From JAHHTP01 sp964587555 (GTDB taxonomy: Bacteria; Bacillota; Clostridia; Oscillospirales; Ruminococcaceae): DNA of 25,351 nt. Where the stretch lies: positions 1 to 25,351 of the forward strand of contig CAZPLR010000028.1 in the NCBI GenBank assembly GCA_964587555.1, in the 5' to 3' direction. Numbering within the stretch: the stretch's first letter is position 1; the number at the start of each line of letters is the position of its first letter. The notes below the pieces were generated by a model. The model searched no databases. It saw only the letters and a list, made by a program, of their open reading frames with translations, and was not told where the DNA came from. This document shows, piece by piece, positions 15,461-23,397 of this stretch. The translations under genes were made by a program, and so were the position numbers.

Positions 15461-15489
15461 ATTATATACTAAAAAATTTAATAAATCAA
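15461..15489 (-). promoter_or_regulatory. Promoter of the permease operon
   Basis: On the minus strand TTGATT (15484-15489), 17 bp, TATAAT (15461-15466). The leader to ATG 15322 is about 130 nt. It contains a short GCTTCGG/CCGGAAGC-type hairpin (about 15399-15421) but no riboswitch that I recognise. Confidence 0.75.
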
Positions 15490-15787
15490 GTGTTTATTTA
15501 CAAAAAACGAAAAAAAATTTTTCTTAAGTTAGTTATAGGAAGCACAAAGCAAAATAATGTTGTCGAGAGCCTTAAAAACAACAAAATATTATTATTTTCC
15601 GCGTGAGCAAGACAAACAAAAATGAAATCGGCGGTTAAAAAATTATCATCACTCTTTTTTCAGACGGTTAACATTTTTTTGCCTCCGCCCGCTAAAAACC
15701 AGTTTTTCAAGGGCAAAAAGTGGTTATATCTAAAACCGAAAATTAAAATTGTGCAAAACGCCAAAGCGGTTAAAATTCGAAAAAACC
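15490..15787. other. AT-rich divergent control region between permease and GH38 genes
   Basis: No supported gene. The stretch contains an imperfect inverted repeat (15551-15563 with 15578-15598) and the sequence AATTGTGCAAAA (15747-15758). A near copy of this, TTTGTGCAAAA (15794-15804), sits 46 bp further on, inside the spacer of the GH38 promoter. The paired copies could be binding sites for a shared regulator. Confidence 0.4.
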
Positions 15788-15816
15788 TTTACCTTTGTGC
15801 AAAATTGTGATATAAT
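15788..15816 (+). promoter_or_regulatory. Promoter of the divergent GH38 gene
   Basis: TTTACC (15788-15793), 17 bp, TATAAT (15811-15816). The spacer contains TTTGTGCAAAA. Transcription would start near 15823 and leave a leader of about 64 nt. Confidence 0.6.
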
Positions 15817-15886
15817 AAATTATAATATAATTAAAGAAGCAATTTTTCAATTCAATTCGTCTGACAGGACAGCAAGGAGGATTCAT

Positions 15887-18800
15887 ATGCTCAATCAACC
15901 GCAAATTGATCGTGTTTTAAACAAGCTGGAGGAATTTGAAAGGGTATTAGAGCCGATGATGTTTATCAAGCACGACTCCGTACCAATGATGAAATTTGAA
16001 ACAAAAACGCGCTTTGACGCGCTGCCGCAGGACGCGCAGCTTTCGCCTGCGGTAAACGGTGACCGTTGGGGTGAGGAATTAAGCTACTGCTGGTTTGACG
16101 GTGTCTATACCGTACCGGAGAAGCTTGCCGGAAGGGACCTGTTTGTGATGCCGCATTTTGGCAGCTACGAAACGCTTTTGTTTGTCGACGGCGTTCCATA
16201 CGGCACCTTCGCCAACAAGATCACAAACTCGGGCCACGGAAACCACTACTGCGACCTGATCCGCAAGGATGCGAAAGCGGGAGAGGAAATCCGCCTGACG
16301 TTTGAAGCCTACGCCGGGCACTACGTCTTGGGATGCTACCCGTTTGAGACTTCGCAGAACCGTAACTTCACCTACACCTACGAAGACGTGACCGTCTGCA
16401 CCAAGGACGAGCAGATCATCGACTTTTATTTTGATCTGCGCACTTTAACGCAGCTTGCGCGCGTTCTAAGCGCGAACAGCGTGCGTTTGGGTCAGATCAC
16501 CGACTGCCTGCTAAAGGTAAACGCAATCGTCCAGTACGCGCCGGAGGACACCGATCCTGCCCTCTTCCGCCAAGCGCTGTCCGAGGCAAGCCCGATTTTA
16601 AAAGAATGCCTTGCGGCGAGCGGAAGCGGCTCATCCGGTTTCTGCGGCATCATTGGGCATTCCCATCTGGACACCGCGTGGCTTTGGACAATCCCGGAAT
16701 CGGTCAAGAAAGCAGCCCGTACCGCTTCGAACGCCCTAAGCCTAATGGAGCAGTATCCGGAATACAAATTTGTGATGTCCTCGGCATACCACCTAGAGGT
16801 CATCCGCCGTCATTATCCGGCTTTATTTGAACGGATCGCCAAGCGGATCGAGGAAGGACGTTTTGAGCCGAACGGCGGCGTTTGGGTCGAGTGCGACTGC
16901 AATATCACCGGCGGCGAGGCGATGATCCGCCAGTTTCTTTGGGGACAGAATTACACCCGCAAGCACTTTGGCTTTACCTCCAACAGCTTCTGGCTGCCGG
17001 ATACCTTCGGGTACTCCGCCGCGCTCCCTCAGATTATGAAGGGCTGCGACGTCGATTATTTCTTGACCACCAAGCTCTCTTGGAACGACACCAACCGGTT
17101 CCCATACGAAACTTTCTGGTGGGAAGGCATCGACGGGTCGAGGGTGTTCACCCATTTCAACTGCACCCACTGCTGGCCCGATCCAAACGATCTGATCACC
17201 CGCATGAGAAGCGATGATCCGGACGCGCTGCATCAAAAAACCGTGTCGGATAAACGTCTGATTTCCTACGGCTTTGGCGACGGCGGCGGCGGTCCGCAGT
17301 TTGAGATGCTTGAGGCTGCACGCCGCGTCAAGAATTTAGACGGCTGCCCAAAGACGGAGCATATGACTGTCGGCGCGTTTATGGACCTGCTGAAGGAAAC
17401 AGCCATCAACCCGAACGTCTACGCCGGCGAGCTGTATTTAGAGCTGCACCGCGGCACGCTGACCAATCAGCACGTTACGAAATATAACAACCGTAAGGCG
17501 GAGATCGCGCTGCGCAATTTAGAGCTTTTCACCGTTGCAAACGCAGTCAAGGCGGATCAGGTTCCGGACGATCGCGAAATTCATGAGCTTTATGAGGTGC
17601 TTTTGGTCAATCAATTCCATGATATCCTCCCCGGCACCTGCATTCCTGCCGCACACGACCAGTCCCATGCAGAAACGACAAAGCTGCTCTCCGACGCCGC
17701 CGCGCTCACCGAAAAAGCGCTTGCAGCAGTCCCGGCAGATGAAAATCATCTGACGCTGATCAATCCGCAGAGCTTTGCCTATAACGATCTCATCACACTG
17801 CCGACGGCTGGAAAAACGGTTCTGGGCGATTATCCGCAGCAGACTATCACCGACCTGAAGGGCGAGGAGAAGCTTGTCCTGACCGGCATCGCTGTCCCTG
17901 CCATGAGCAGCGTCGATATCACGCTGACCGACGGAATCCCGCAGGGCAAAAGCGCGTTTGCATATGACGGCGTGCATCTGGAAACGCCGTTTGCGAAAAT
18001 TGTTTTTAACGAAAAGGGGTATATGTCCTCGTTTATTGATAAAACGAATGGACGCGAGCTGGTCAAGGCGGGATCTGCTTTTGGTGCGCTGCTTTACGGG
18101 CAGGACGTGCCGCAGTCTTGGGATAACTGGGATATCGAATGCGATCTAAACAGTCTGCTCACCGACTGCGGCGTTCTAACCTCCCGCATGACGGTTGCCG
18201 ACGGTCCGGTCGAGCTGCGTATTCGCAGCTGCTACCGTTTTGAGGAAACAATGGTACGTCAGGATATGATCTTCTATGCGCATACCCCGCGCGTCGACTT
18301 TGAAACCGAGATGGACTGGCACTCCAGACGCCGCTTCTTAAAGGCGGACTTTGACACCACTGTGCTTTCCCGTTTTGCGCGGCATGAAATCCAGTTCGGC
18401 AACGTTCTGCGCCCGACTACCCGCAATAACACCGTCGAACAGGCGATGTTTGAAGTCACCAACCACAAATATACCGATCTGTCGGAAACCTCGTACGGTA
18501 TTTCGATCCTAAACGACTGCAAATACGGTATCTCGGTCGAAGGCTCGGATATGCGGCTTTCGCTGCATAAGGGCGGCACCCGTCCGGATCCGCGCGGCGA
18601 TGCCGGCCTGCATTACGCAACCTACTCGCTGCTGCCGCATAACGGCGCGTTCAACGCTGCGGATACGATCCTTCCGGCATATATGCTGAATAATCCGGTT
18701 GTCGCGGCGCGCGGCGGCTATAGAATGGTAAATCTGGGAGCAAGCGATAAGCCGAATGTCATCGTCGAAGCGGTCAAGCCGTTGGAGGACAGCATCACGG

Positions 18801-19000
18801 CGGGCGAAAAGGCTTATATCCTGCGTGTGTATGAAGCGGAGGGCTGTTATACTGCCGCCAATATTACCTTTGGCTTTGTACCGAAAGCGATTGCCCGCAC
18901 AAATATGCTGGAAGAGTTTCAGGACTCGCTTCCGAGCGATCGGACGGTATGCCTCACCTTCAAGCCGTTTGAGATCAAGACCCTGAAAATATCCTACTAA
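15887..19000 (+). CDS. GH38 alpha-mannosidase, divergent copy
   Basis: The 1037-residue protein is a second full-length family 38 alpha-mannosidase. The catalytic elements are complete: GHSHLDTAWLW with zinc ligands His260 and Asp262, the nucleophile Asp337 in WVECDCNITGGEA, WLPDTFGYSAALPQI, YGFGDGGGGPQ, and zinc ligand His521 in LELHRGTLTNQ. A beta-rich N-terminal region (about 40-170) and C-terminal region flank the barrel. It lacks a signal peptide, so it acts in the cytoplasm. A perfect AAGGAGG (15874-15880) lies 6 nt before ATG 15887; the open frame extends further upstream but without start signals. Motif spelling differs from the operon copy throughout, so the two are diverged paralogues and probably split the alpha-mannosyl linkages between them. 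Monocistronic: terminator at 19028-19049. Confidence 0.95.
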   Translation: MLNQPQIDRVLNKLEEFERVLEPMMFIKHDSVPMMKFETKTRFDALPQDAQLSPAVNGDRWGEELSYCWFDGVYTVPEKLAGRDLFVMPHFGSYETLLFVDGVPYGTFANKITNSGHGNHYCDLIRKDAKAGEEIRLTFEAYAGHYVLGCYPFETSQNRNFTYTYEDVTVCTKDEQIIDFYFDLRTLTQLARVLSANSVRLGQITDCLLKVNAIVQYAPEDTDPALFRQALSEASPILKECLAASGSGSSGFCGIIGHSHLDTAWLWTIPESVKKAARTASNALSLMEQYPEYKFVMSSAYHLEVIRRHYPALFERIAKRIEEGRFEPNGGVWVECDCNITGGEAMIRQFLWGQNYTRKHFGFTSNSFWLPDTFGYSAALPQIMKGCDVDYFLTTKLSWNDTNRFPYETFWWEGIDGSRVFTHFNCTHCWPDPNDLITRMRSDDPDALHQKTVSDKRLISYGFGDGGGGPQFEMLEAARRVKNLDGCPKTEHMTVGAFMDLLKETAINPNVYAGELYLELHRGTLTNQHVTKYNNRKAEIALRNLELFTVANAVKADQVPDDREIHELYEVLLVNQFHDILPGTCIPAAHDQSHAETTKLLSDAAALTEKALAAVPADENHLTLINPQSFAYNDLITLPTAGKTVLGDYPQQTITDLKGEEKLVLTGIAVPAMSSVDITLTDGIPQGKSAFAYDGVHLETPFAKIVFNEKGYMSSFIDKTNGRELVKAGSAFGALLYGQDVPQSWDNWDIECDLNSLLTDCGVLTSRMTVADGPVELRIRSCYRFEETMVRQDMIFYAHTPRVDFETEMDWHSRRRFLKADFDTTVLSRFARHEIQFGNVLRPTTRNNTVEQAMFEVTNHKYTDLSETSYGISILNDCKYGISVEGSDMRLSLHKGGTRPDPRGDAGLHYATYSLLPHNGAFNAADTILPAYMLNNPVVAARGGYRMVNLGASDKPNVIVEAVKPLEDSITAGEKAYILRVYEAEGCYTAANITFGFVPKAIARTNMLEEFQDSLPSDRTVCLTFKPFEIKTLKISY

Positions 19001-19027
19001 AATCGGCAAAATTTAAAATCCGGTATG

Positions 19028-19053
19028 CAGGGGCAATCTGTTGCCCCTGTTTA
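19028..19053 (+). terminator. Terminator of the divergent GH38 gene
   Basis: CAGGGGCAA (19028-19036) pairs perfectly with TTGCCCCTG (19041-19049) around TCTG. It is followed by a short T-rich tract (TTTAT). It lies 28 nt past the stop codon and before rsmE. Confidence 0.75.
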
Positions 19054-19085
19054 TCGTCTAAAAAAGCATTGGAAAGGGGAATTTT

Positions 19086-19829
19086 ATGCCAAAATTCTTC
19101 ATGCCGGTACAGGATAACGCCGCGCAAATCATTCTTTCCGGCGAGGACGCGCATCACGTCGGCTACGCGCTGCGCGGCAAGGTGGCGGATGCGCTGACGG
19201 TCTGCAATACCGATCCCAACGCCAAGACCTACGGCTGGGACTATCTCTGCCATATCGCCGCCTTCGACGCGCTTTCGATCATTCTGACTGTTGACGAGGT
19301 GCGGGAGAGCAAGCTGGAAAGTAATGTAAAAATTACGTTGTATCAGGCGGTTCCCAAGGGCGATAAGCTCGACTTCATCGTGCAGAAGGCGGTCGAGCTT
19401 GGCGCAAGCGCCATTGTTCCGGTAATCACCAAACGCTGTATCTCCCGCCCGGATGAAAAAGCGCAAGAAAAAAAACGGCAGCGGCTGCAAAAAATCGCGT
19501 TGGAGGCTGCAAAACAGTGCGGCAGGAGCATTTTGCCGCAGGTAGAGCCGTTTTGCAGCTTTGACCGTGCGTTGGAAGGTCTCCGCGCCTTTGATCGGGC
19601 GATCCTTTGCTACGAAGGCGGCGGTGTGCGCTTGCCCGAGGCATTCTCCGGTGACGAAGGATCGCTTGCGCTATTGATCGGCAGCGAGGGCGGCTTTGAT
19701 CCGGATGAGGTGAAAAAGGCTGTCGGCGCTGGCTGCGTCTGCTGTACGCTCGGCGGCTTTATTTTACGATGCGAAACTGCGCCGGTCACGGCGCTTTCGA
19801 TCCTGCGCCATCTGACCGGCGATATTTGA
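19086..19829 (+). CDS. rsmE: 16S rRNA (uracil-1498-N3)-methyltransferase RsmE
   Basis: The 247-residue protein is a SPOUT-class methyltransferase that N3-methylates U1498 of 16S rRNA in the 30S decoding region. The N-terminal PUA-like part contains the family block GEDAHHVGYALRGKVAD (residues about 19-35). The knotted catalytic part shows QAVPKGDKLDFIVQKAVELG, ITKRCISRP, ALEAAKQCGRS, LLIGSEGGFDPDEV and the C-terminal LGGFILRCETAPVTAL, which bind SAM within the knot. Length is normal for the family. The ribosome binding site GGAAAGGGGA precedes ATG 19086. In many Firmicutes the gene follows prmA, which is absent here; the mannosidase gene takes that place. It lies about 100 nt upstream of dnaG on the same strand. 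Confidence 0.95.
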   Translation: MPKFFMPVQDNAAQIILSGEDAHHVGYALRGKVADALTVCNTDPNAKTYGWDYLCHIAAFDALSIILTVDEVRESKLESNVKITLYQAVPKGDKLDFIVQKAVELGASAIVPVITKRCISRPDEKAQEKKRQRLQKIALEAAKQCGRSILPQVEPFCSFDRALEGLRAFDRAILCYEGGGVRLPEAFSGDEGSLALLIGSEGGFDPDEVKKAVGAGCVCCTLGGFILRCETAPVTALSILRHLTGDI

Positions 19830-19933
19830 AAATAAATTTTCTTTTTGCCTAATAAAAAGGAAATTCGGCGGGTAAGCTGTATTTTAATTATAGGAGGGTA
19901 TTTTCTCATCCGATATCGGGGAAGGAGGAGCAT

Positions 19934-21685
19934 ATGGCGAGAATTCCAAAAGAATTTATCATCCGGCTAACCGAAAGCTGCGACATCGGTGACGTGATTG
20001 CAAGCTATGTGCCGCTGAAACGTTCCGGGCGCATTTCCAAGGGCTTATGCCCGTTTCACTCGGAAAAAACACCTTCTTTCTGCGTCTATCACGACACCCA
20101 GTCGTTTTACTGCTTCGGCTGCGGAATCGGCGGCGATGTGATTACCTTCATCAAAAAGGCTGAAAATCTTTCCTATGTGGAATCGGTTCAGCTTTTGGCA
20201 AGGCGCATGGGCTTGACCGTACCAGAGGGCGAAGAGGACAAAACCGCCTCGCGCCGGAAAGCTATCCTAGAGATCAATCGGGAGTCCGCCCGCTTTTTCC
20301 ATCACACCCTGCGCTCGAGCGCCGGAGCCGCCGGATATCAGTATCTCAAGGGCCGCGGCCTTTCAGATGAGATCATCGTCCGCTATGGCTTAGGCTTTGC
20401 GCCGGATTCGTTCCACGCGCTGATCGACCATTTGCGCTCCAAGGGCTTCTCCGACCTTGATCTGGAAGCGGCAGCGGTCGCCAAGCGCAGCAGCAAAGGA
20501 ACCCTCTACGACCTGTTTCGCAACCGGGTCATGTTCCCAATCATCGATCTGACCGGAAACGTCGTCGCTTTTGGCGGACGGGTGATGGATGACAGCAAGC
20601 CGAAATATCTGAACTCGCCGGAAACACTGGTGTTCAAAAAGAGCAAAAATCTGTTCTCGCTGAACTTTGCGCGGAAGGAAAACACCGATACATTCATTCT
20701 GGCGGAGGGATATATGGATGTTATCGCGATGTATGCCGCCGGATTTCATAACGCAATCGCAACCTTGGGTACGGCGTTGACGCCGGAGCAGGCGCGCATT
20801 GTCGCCAAATATGCAAAACAGGTTGTTCTCTCCTACGATTCTGACGAAGCGGGACAAAAAGCGATCCAGCGCGCGATGAACCTTTTCGCTGACGTTGGGC
20901 TGACCGTCAATGTGCTACATATGGAGGGCGCGAAGGATCCGGACGAATATATCAGGAAATTCGGCCCGGAACGGTTCTCGCGCTTAATCAAGGAATCCAT
21001 GACCGTTATGGATTTTGAGCTTGGAAGAATCCGGCAAAAGTATCACTTAGAGCTTGCCGAAGACAAAATCTCCTACGCCAAGGAAGCCTGCGCGGTTTTA
21101 GCGCGGCTTGACGATCCGGTTTCCCGCAGCGTTTACGCCGGAACGGTCGCAAACGAATGCGGGATCGATCCGCAGACATTGACCGGCAGAATCGAAGCAA
21201 TCCGCCACAGTAATGAGAAAAAAAAGCGGCAGCAGCGGCTGCGCGAGGTCATCGCGCCCAATCTGCGCCAACCCGCCTACCGGGTGAATCCGCAGAAATC
21301 GCAGTTTGAAAAGGAGTCGGCGGCGGAGGAAATGATCCTAAGCCTGTTGCTGCATCGGCCGGAAATGGCGGATCAGATCCTGCAAAATGTACCGGACAGC
21401 CTGTTTGTAACCGACTTCAATCGAAAGCTTCTATCCTCGCTGCGCGCGCTGCGGGAGGATGGCGATCCTGTCAACCTCACAATGCTCAACTCTTTATTAG
21501 AAGAGGACGAGCGCGCGGCAATCAGCGCGATCGCCGCAAAAACGGGGGAATTTTCCGCGCCGGAAAAATGTCTGTCCGACTGTATCGCAAGGCTGAGCGA
21601 ATACGCCGAGCAGCACAGTGCGGGAAAAGGCGAGGCTTTTTCCGCCGAACAATTTCAAAAATTAAAGGAGCAGAAAAAAAGATAG
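19934..21685 (+). CDS. dnaG: DNA primase DnaG
   Basis: DnaG synthesises the RNA primers for chromosomal replication together with the replicative helicase. The 583-residue protein has the N-terminal zinc finger (Cys39, His42 in CPFHSEKTPSF; Cys60, Cys63 in YCFGCGIGGD). The RNA polymerase core follows with KYLNSPET and a TOPRIM fold with Glu258 in LAEGYMDVIAM and metal-binding Asp302/Asp304 in SYDSDEAGQKA. The C-terminal helicase-binding region (about 460-583) is diverged, as is usual. GGAAGGAGGAG lies just before ATG 19934. About 30 nt upstream is a second Shine-Dalgarno-like TAGGAGGG (19891-19898) without a usable start codon, and between them a 10-bp palindrome (19910-19919). No clear sigma-A promoter is visible in the 104-nt gap, so transcription may also enter from rsmE. 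Confidence 0.97.
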   Translation: MARIPKEFIIRLTESCDIGDVIASYVPLKRSGRISKGLCPFHSEKTPSFCVYHDTQSFYCFGCGIGGDVITFIKKAENLSYVESVQLLARRMGLTVPEGEEDKTASRRKAILEINRESARFFHHTLRSSAGAAGYQYLKGRGLSDEIIVRYGLGFAPDSFHALIDHLRSKGFSDLDLEAAAVAKRSSKGTLYDLFRNRVMFPIIDLTGNVVAFGGRVMDDSKPKYLNSPETLVFKKSKNLFSLNFARKENTDTFILAEGYMDVIAMYAAGFHNAIATLGTALTPEQARIVAKYAKQVVLSYDSDEAGQKAIQRAMNLFADVGLTVNVLHMEGAKDPDEYIRKFGPERFSRLIKESMTVMDFELGRIRQKYHLELAEDKISYAKEACAVLARLDDPVSRSVYAGTVANECGIDPQTLTGRIEAIRHSNEKKKRQQRLREVIAPNLRQPAYRVNPQKSQFEKESAAEEMILSLLLHRPEMADQILQNVPDSLFVTDFNRKLLSSLRALREDGDPVNLTMLNSLLEEDERAAISAIAAKTGEFSAPEKCLSDCIARLSEYAEQHSAGKGEAFSAEQFQKLKEQKKR

Positions 21686-21725
21686 CCTCATTTGGTTTTT
21701 TGATATGAGAAAGGATGTTTCATTT

Positions 21726-22958
21726 ATGGTAAATGAAAATATGGAAGATCATGCTTTAGAGATAGAGCAGGCGCTGCCGCAAGAGGAGCAATCCGCTGTA
21801 GAGGAGCTGACCGCCGCATCGGAGGACCCGGCGATGGCGCAGGAAGGAACCGACGACAAGGCGGAAAAAGCAAAGCCGAAATCCAAATCCGCTCCCGCCA
21901 AAAAGATATCCGCTTTGCTGGAGCAGGGCAAGAGCAAGGGCACTGTCACCACTAAGGAAATCACCGACGTTTTGGAGGATCAGGATTTTGACGAAGAGCA
22001 GATTGAAACGCTCTATGAATCGCTCGAAAACATGAATATCGAGGTCATCGAGGATCTGCAAACTGATATCGATCTGAATTTCGATCCTTCGGCCGTGGAA
22101 AACGACCCGTCATTGATGACCGACGGCGTGAGCATCGACGACCCAGTCAAAGTCTATCTCAAGGAGATCGGGCGTGTTCCGCTGCTCTCCAGTGAGGAGG
22201 AAAACGAGCTTGCCAAGCGGATGCTTGAGGGAGATATCGCCGCCAAAAAGCGGCTTTCCGAGGCAAACCTGCGCTTAGTGGTCAGCATCGCCAAACGCTA
22301 CGTCGGCCGCGGGATGCAGTTTTTAGACCTGATTCAGGAAGGCAATTTGGGATTGATTAAGGCAGTGGAGAAATTTGACTACACCAAAGGCTTCAAATTT
22401 TCCACCTATGCCACCTGGTGGATCCGGCAAGCCATCACACGCGCAATTGCGGATCAGGCAAGAACCATCCGTATCCCAGTGCATATGGTGGAAACGATCA
22501 ACAAGGTTAAAAAGGTTTCCAGCCAGCTGCTGCACGAAACAGGACATGAGCCAAGCCCGGAGGAGATTGCCGACCGGCTGAACCTGCCGGCGGAAAAGGT
22601 GCGGGAGATCATCCGCGTTTCCCAAGAGCCGGTTTCGCTTGAAACACCGATCGGCGAGGAGGAGGACAGCCATTTGGGCGATTTTCTCCCAGACGACGAC
22701 GCCTTAGCGCCGGACGACGCGGCTGCAAACACTCTGCTGCGCGAGCAGCTTAACAACGTTCTGGCTACCCTGACCGACCGCGAGGAACAAGTACTGCGTA
22801 TGCGCTTTGGCCTTGTGGACAACCGTCCGCACACGCTTGAGGAAGTCGGACAGTATTTCAAGGTCACGCGCGAGCGTATCCGCCAGATCGAGGCAAAGGC
22901 GCTGCGCAAGCTGCGCCATCCAAGCCGTATCAAGAAGCTGAAGGATTTTGGGTATTAA
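21726..22958 (+). CDS. rpoD: Primary sigma factor RpoD (SigA)
   Basis: The 410-residue protein is the housekeeping sigma factor. After an acidic, Ala/Glu-rich N-terminus there is a region 1.1-like segment (about 60-115), then region 1.2 (DDPVKVYLKEIGRVPLLS), region 2 with ANLRLVVSIAKRYVGRGM, DLIQEGNLGLIKAVEKFDY, FKFSTYATWWIRQAITRAI, region 3 (RIPVHMVETINK) and region 4 ending in VTRERIRQIEAKALRKLRHP, the helix-turn-helix that reads the -35 box. The many TTGACA/TATAAT-like promoters in this window fit this factor. ATG 21726 is preferred because AGAAAGGA lies 10-11 nt upstream. An in-frame ATG at 21705 has no ribosome binding site. The gene follows dnaG by 40 nt, the classical macromolecular synthesis operon arrangement of Firmicutes. 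Confidence 0.97.
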   Translation: MVNENMEDHALEIEQALPQEEQSAVEELTAASEDPAMAQEGTDDKAEKAKPKSKSAPAKKISALLEQGKSKGTVTTKEITDVLEDQDFDEEQIETLYESLENMNIEVIEDLQTDIDLNFDPSAVENDPSLMTDGVSIDDPVKVYLKEIGRVPLLSSEEENELAKRMLEGDIAAKKRLSEANLRLVVSIAKRYVGRGMQFLDLIQEGNLGLIKAVEKFDYTKGFKFSTYATWWIRQAITRAIADQARTIRIPVHMVETINKVKKVSSQLLHETGHEPSPEEIADRLNLPAEKVREIIRVSQEPVSLETPIGEEEDSHLGDFLPDDDALAPDDAAANTLLREQLNNVLATLTDREEQVLRMRFGLVDNRPHTLEEVGQYFKVTRERIRQIEAKALRKLRHPSRIKKLKDFGY

Positions 22959-22973
22959 GTATCGGGGAATTTT

Positions 22974-23381
22974 ATGAACATTACTTTAGAATCCGACTAT
23001 GCAATCCGTATCGTGCTTTCTTTGGCGCAAAACCAAGAACGCTGCGACGCTGGAAAGCTATCCGCGCAAACCGGCGTGCCGCAGCGCTTCGCACTCAAAA
23101 TCCTGCGCAAATTGGTCGGCGCACAGATTCTGTGCTCCTTTAAGGGGGTCGGCGGCGGATATCAGCTCGCGCTTACGCCGAAAGAGATATCCTTAGCAGA
23201 TATCATCGCTGTGATAGAGGGACCTTACGCCATCAGCCGTTGTCTTTCAGAAGAAAAGGGCTGTCCGCATCCGGGCGGGATTTGTTGTGAAAATTCCTGC
23301 AAGATACAGAAGGTCTTTTCCGATATCTCCTGCATGGTTCATAAAAAATTGGAATCGACCACCATCGATCAATTATTATAG
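22974..23381 (+). CDS. Rrf2/IscR-like transcriptional regulator with iron-sulfur type cysteines
   Basis: The 135-residue protein has the Rrf2 layout: MNITLESDYAIRIVLSLA, a winged helix-turn-helix with AQTGVPQRFALKILRKL (about 31-47), GVGGGYQLALTPKEISLADI (about 58-77), and a cysteine cluster. The cysteines are Cys90, Cys97, Cys104, Cys105 and Cys109, with x6 spacing between the first three; IscR and NsrR coordinate an Fe-S cluster through three cysteines here. It should therefore sense iron-sulfur status, nitric oxide or redox and bind DNA as a dimer. It starts only 15 nt after rpoD, with GGGGA before ATG 22974, and is followed 16 nt later by plsY, so it is probably co-transcribed with both. 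No iron-sulfur assembly genes are in the window, so its targets are unknown. Confidence 0.9.
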   Translation: MNITLESDYAIRIVLSLAQNQERCDAGKLSAQTGVPQRFALKILRKLVGAQILCSFKGVGGGYQLALTPKEISLADIIAVIEGPYAISRCLSEEKGCPHPGGICCENSCKIQKVFSDISCMVHKKLESTTIDQLL

Positions 23382-23397
23382 AAGAAGGTTATACGCT

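Noticed and set aside
15551..15598. Imperfect AT-rich inverted repeat in the divergent region as a terminator or operator
   Set aside because: The arms are offset by a 5-nt or larger loop and the region is so AT-rich that such pairing is expected by chance.
15622..15810. Plus-strand open frame of 62 codons in the divergent control region
   Set aside because: No ribosome binding site, and it covers the GH38 promoter; composition is that of AT-rich spacer.
17257..17310. Possible loss of a zinc ligand in the second GH38, where YGHSDGGGG of the first reads YGFGDGGGG
   Set aside because: The fourth zinc ligand of the family is the histidine in the later LxxHRGT motif, which is present in both (His525 and His521), so no catalytic residue is missing.
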